Part shown: piece by piece, positions 6,586 to 8,288 of the stretch
How the letters are laid out: each line of letters begins with the position of its first letter
Numbering within the stretch: position 1 is the stretch's first letter
NCBI GenBank assembly: GCA_016928975.1
Contig: JAFGJR010000315.1
Coordinates: 1-8,288 of the forward strand
Reading direction: 5' to 3'
DNA from: Sedimentisphaerales bacterium
GTDB taxonomy: Bacteria; Planctomycetota; Phycisphaerae; Sedimentisphaerales; SG8-4
DNA: 8,288 nt
Notes under the pieces: model-generated
Seen by the model: only the letters and a program-made list of their open reading frames with translations
The model's database searches: none
Told to the model about the DNA's origin: nothing
Translations under genes and position numbers: made by a program

Positions 6586-7269
6586 ATGGCGCAACTCGTG
6601 GTGACAATCGACGGTCCGGCAGGCAGTGGCAAAAGCACCGCGGCCAGATTGCTGGCGAGCGCGCTCGACGCCACGTTCCTCGACACCGGCGCCATGTACC
6701 GGGCCGTCACCCTGGCGGCGGTGCGAGACGGCGCGGGCCTGAGTGATCCAAGGCAGCTCATCGAGGTCATCGAGCGGCACCGTTTCGATTTCAACGCGGT
6801 CCGAGGCAGGATGGTCGTACGAATCGACGGCGAAGACGTCACGGATGCGATCCGGGACAACGAGCTGACGGCGAAGGTCCGCTATGTGGCCGCCGCGCCC
6901 CTGGTGCGCGAGAGGCTTGTCCGGATGCAGCGGGCCTTTGCCGCCAGGTACCACCGGGTCGTGACGGAAGGGCGGGACCAGGGGACGGTGGCGTTCCCCG
7001 CCGCCGCGATCAAGGTCTATCTGACGGCCGACGTGGCCGAGCGGGCGCGCCGGCGAATGGCCGAGCTGAGCGCCCGTGGACTCGAAGCCGACCTGGAGCA
7101 GGTTCGCCGCGAGATCGAGAGCCGGGATCGCAGTGACGAGGATCGCGCCGTGGGGCCGCTGAGGCCGGCCGGCGACGCGGTGGCCGTCGATACGACCGAC
7201 TTGAGCATCGACGAGGTCGTCGAACGTTTGAGCCAGATTGTCGAGGAGCGATGTCCAGAGAGATGCTGA
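6586..7269 (+). CDS. cmk: Cytidylate (CMP/dCMP) kinase
   Basis: The 227-aa product is the usual length for bacterial Cmk, which phosphorylates CMP or dCMP with ATP to supply CDP/dCDP for nucleic acids and CDP-lipids (EC 2.7.4.25), in the cytoplasm. Motifs in order: P-loop GPAGSGKST (10-18), DTGAMYRAVT (33-42) of the nucleotide-binding region, EGRDQGTVAFP (128-138), KVYLTADVAERARRR, and the lid region SRDRSDEDRAVGPL with R180/D181 and R187, followed by VDTTDLSIDEVV. EGRDQGT has Gln where many homologues have Ile or Met. The start at 6586 is chosen because MAQLVVTIDGPAG is the normal N-terminus; the frame is open further upstream but would run into the phosphatase gene. It lies 7 nt after that gene and overlaps the next, so it is translated from a polycistronic message. 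Confidence 0.96.
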   Translation: MAQLVVTIDGPAGSGKSTAARLLASALDATFLDTGAMYRAVTLAAVRDGAGLSDPRQLIEVIERHRFDFNAVRGRMVVRIDGEDVTDAIRDNELTAKVRYVAAAPLVRERLVRMQRAFAARYHRVVTEGRDQGTVAFPAAAIKVYLTADVAERARRRMAELSARGLEADLEQVRREIESRDRSDEDRAVGPLRPAGDAVAVDTTDLSIDEVVERLSQIVEERCPERC

Positions 7270-7910
7270 AGGCGGGCTGGTACTGGACGGCACAGTTGGG
7301 TTGCCGGATGTTCTGCGCCCTGTGCTGCCGCTTCCGCGTCTACGGCCGGGAAAACGTCCCTGCGGACGGTCCGGTCATCCTCGCCAGCAATCATCAGAGC
7401 TACCTGGACCCCGTCTATTGCGGCGTGGGCCTGCGGCGCCACCTGGTCTACGTGGCGCGCGACTCGCTCTTTCGCTATCGGCTCTTCGCCTTCCTCATCG
7501 ACTCGCTCAACGCGATCCCCGTCTCGCGTGACAAGGCGGACATCGCCGCGATGCGAGCGATCATCGCCCGGCTCCAGGAGGGCGCCGCCGTGTGCCTGTA
7601 TCCCGAAGGCACGCGAACGCACGATGGGAAGATCATCCCGGTCAAAGCGGGTTTCGGCCTGCTGTGCCGCCGGGCCAGGGCGGTCGTCGTCCCCGTCCTT
7701 ATCGACGGCGCCTTCGAGACCTGGCCCCGGCACAGGCGATTCTTCCAGCCCGGCTCCATCGTCGTCCACTTCGGCACACCCCTGAGCCCCACCGAGATCG
7801 AGACGATGAGCAACGAGGACCTCGCCGACCACCTCACCCACACCCTGCGCGACATGCAGAACGCCGCCCGCCTCAAGCAGCACAAGCCGCCCTACACCTA
7901 CGAAGACTGA
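7251..7910 (+). CDS. plsC: 1-acyl-sn-glycerol-3-phosphate acyltransferase (PlsC family)
   Basis: The 219-aa product has the four PlsC/LPLAT blocks: NHQSYLDP with the catalytic H48-X4-D53, AIPVSRD (block II), YPEGTRTHDG with E119-G-T-R122 (glycerol-3-phosphate binding) and VPVLIDGAFETWPR (147-160). It should acylate lysophosphatidic acid to phosphatidic acid at the inner membrane face. The N-terminus (AGWYWTAQLGCRMFCALCC) is moderately hydrophobic and may dip into the membrane. The start ATG 7251 overlaps cmk by 19 nt; GAGGAG ends only 2 nt before it, so ATG 7263 (spacing 14) is a possible alternative. A cmk-plsC pair is a recurring bacterial arrangement; CTP supply and phosphatidate synthesis both feed CDP-diacylglycerol formation. 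The exact acyl acceptor within the LPLAT superfamily is inferred, not shown. Confidence 0.9.
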   Translation: MSREMLKAGWYWTAQLGCRMFCALCCRFRVYGRENVPADGPVILASNHQSYLDPVYCGVGLRRHLVYVARDSLFRYRLFAFLIDSLNAIPVSRDKADIAAMRAIIARLQEGAAVCLYPEGTRTHDGKIIPVKAGFGLLCRRARAVVVPVLIDGAFETWPRHRRFFQPGSIVVHFGTPLSPTEIETMSNEDLADHLTHTLRDMQNAARLKQHKPPYTYED

Positions 7911-7915
7911 TCCCG

Positions 7916-7945
7916 ACACGGATTCACACGGATGAACACGGATTC
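7916..7945. repeat. Three tandem 10-bp units (ACACGGAT core)
   Basis: The units ACACGGATTC, ACACGGATGA and ACACGGATTC follow each other without gaps, starting 6 nt after the plsC stop. The first eight bases are identical in all three. The 10-bp period places each copy on the same DNA face. Function is unknown; it could be a dispersed genomic repeat. Confidence 0.75.
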
Positions 7946-7976
7946 TCCTTTTCGTCATTCCCGCGAAAACACGTAG

Positions 7977-7993
7977 GGTGTGCATCGCACACC
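7977..7993. repeat. REP-like palindrome upstream of the zeta-toxin fragment
   Basis: GGTGTGC-ATC-GCACACC is a perfect 7-bp inverted repeat with a 3-nt centre. Its core differs at only two central positions from the left arm palindrome at 2751-2766. It ends 9 bp before the possible -10 at 8002-8007, so it may also act as a protein-binding site. Confidence 0.7.
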
Positions 7994-7998
7994 GTTTC

Positions 7999-8007
7999 TG
8001 CTATATT
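7999..8007 (+). promoter_or_regulatory. Extended -10 promoter candidate for the zeta-toxin fragment
   Basis: TG at 7999-8000, one base, then TATATT at 8002-8007 form an extended -10 (5/6 match). The region 17 bp upstream falls in the palindrome and is a poor -35. The predicted start would be near 8014, about 50 nt before the ATG at 8064. Confidence 0.35.
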
Positions 8008-8063
8008 GGACAGGACACACAGGCAGGCATCTGCGTGCTTGGTTCTCCGGGAGTTGTTTGAGG

Positions 8064-8240
8064 ATGAAAGGTAGAAGGAAGATTGTGATCATCGCCGGGC
8101 CGAATGGGGCTGGGAAGACGACCTTCGCACGGGAATTCCTGCCGCGCGAGGCCGACTGCCCGGATTTCATCAACGTGGACCTGATCGCGGCGGGGCTCTC
8201 ACCGTCAGGGCCAGCGCACACTAAGTTCCTTTTCCGGTAA
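8064..8240 (+). pseudogene. Zeta-toxin-type P-loop kinase, interrupted after about 47 codons
   Basis: From ATG 8064 the frame reads [20 protein letters not shown] with a Walker A motif (GPNGAGKTT, residues 12-20), then [23 protein letters not shown]. This is the N-terminus of a zeta-toxin/AAA-type kinase; in zeta toxins the fold phosphorylates UDP-N-acetylglucosamine, but close relatives have unknown substrates. The Asp of NVDLIA (D39) is likely the catalytic one. After P47 (8204) the expected continuation, usually F-x-P-E followed by a helix rich in Ala and Arg, is absent; eleven unrelated codons lead to TAA at 8238-8240. The normal length is near 190-280 aa, so the product would lack most of the kinase. 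GGGAG at 8049-8053 is a possible ribosome binding site. No antitoxin gene is visible upstream. Interruption by an inserted element is the simplest reading. Confidence 0.72.
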
Positions 8241-8288
8241 GGACTTGCATCAGGAAGTCGAGACTCCAGCCCGCCATGCGACGCTTCA
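8205..8288 (-). mobile_element. Possible edge of an insertion element within the zeta-toxin gene
   Basis: Homology to zeta toxins stops at about 8204, and unrelated DNA follows to the window end. The new segment begins TCAGGGCCAGCGCAC, which could be a terminal repeat, though the other end is outside the window and cannot be compared. The minus strand carries the C-terminal end of an ORF whose stop lies about 17 nt inside the presumed edge, the usual layout of a transposase near an IS end. The IS family is not recognised. Confidence 0.38.
8221..8288 (-). CDS. C-terminal fragment of an unidentified ORF (transposase candidate)
   Basis: Reading in from the right edge on the minus strand gives [21 protein letters not shown] and a TAG stop at 8223-8221; 21 complete codons are visible. 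The mix of basic and aromatic residues and the position at the presumed element edge suggest a transposase C-terminus. This is weak: the fragment is too short for family assignment, and an open frame of this length occurs by chance. Confidence 0.3.
   Translation of the reverse strand, partial: KRRMAGWSLDFLMQVLTGKGT

Noticed and set aside
5145..6860. Long minus-strand open frame of 571 codons opposite the GAF/PP2C and cmk genes
   Set aside because: Antisense shadow of two well-supported genes in GC-rich DNA; no domain is recognisable and it crosses the gene boundary.
1..8288. CRISPR arrays, tRNA, rRNA or complete integrase/phage genes
   Set aside because: No regularly spaced repeats with spacers, no cloverleaf or rRNA-like stretch and no integrase motif were found by eye on either strand.

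Overview
The window is GC-rich, densely coding bacterial DNA. Its gene content points to the Planctomycetota, most likely a Phycisphaerae/Sedimentisphaerales-type lineage. The clues are a DUF1559/H-X9-DG-style pseudopilin, a PQQ-like propeller protein that starts with a WPHWRGP motif and ends in a dockerin-like tail, a choice-of-anchor-C protein with a PEP-CTERM-like tail, and a Cmk carrying EGRDQGT. This is inference from protein style; there is no rRNA or other phylogenetic marker here.

Left half (1-4942), all on the minus strand, mostly exported proteins. Reading in the direction of transcription: an acylphosphatase (4942-4667); an uncharacterised Cys-rich exported protein (4298-3684) with its own sigma-70-like promoter at 4328-4356; a choice-of-anchor-C/PEP-CTERM-like surface protein (3578-2925); an intergenic stretch with a long inverted repeat made of two REP-like palindromes (2750-2805) and a near-consensus promoter (2656-2684); then a two-gene operon of a pseudopilin-like protein (2506-1709) and a PQQ-like beta-propeller/dockerin-like protein (1688 to beyond the left edge).

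Right half (4943-8288), mostly plus strand and cytoplasmic. A divergent intergenic region with a perfect 17-bp palindrome leads into a tight operon: GAF + SpoIIE/PP2C phosphatase (5214-6578), cytidylate kinase cmk (6586-7269, 7-nt gap) and a PlsC-type acyltransferase (7251-7910, 19-nt overlap). Next is a repeat-rich spacer (three 10-bp tandem units and a REP-like palindrome). Last is the start of a zeta-toxin-type P-loop kinase whose homology breaks off after about 47 codons. Beyond the break, the minus strand holds the C-terminal end of another ORF, which looks like the edge of an inserted element.

Working together: the left half looks like an envelope/secretome cluster, with type IV pilin-like processing, PEP-CTERM-like sorting and dockerin-type modules. 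The right-hand operon couples a signalling phosphatase to nucleotide (CMP/dCMP) and phospholipid precursor metabolism. I see no CRISPR array, tRNA, rRNA or complete mobile element. I did not find a complete novel system. The items most worth following are the Cys-rich exported protein, the REP-type repeats and the interrupted zeta-toxin locus.
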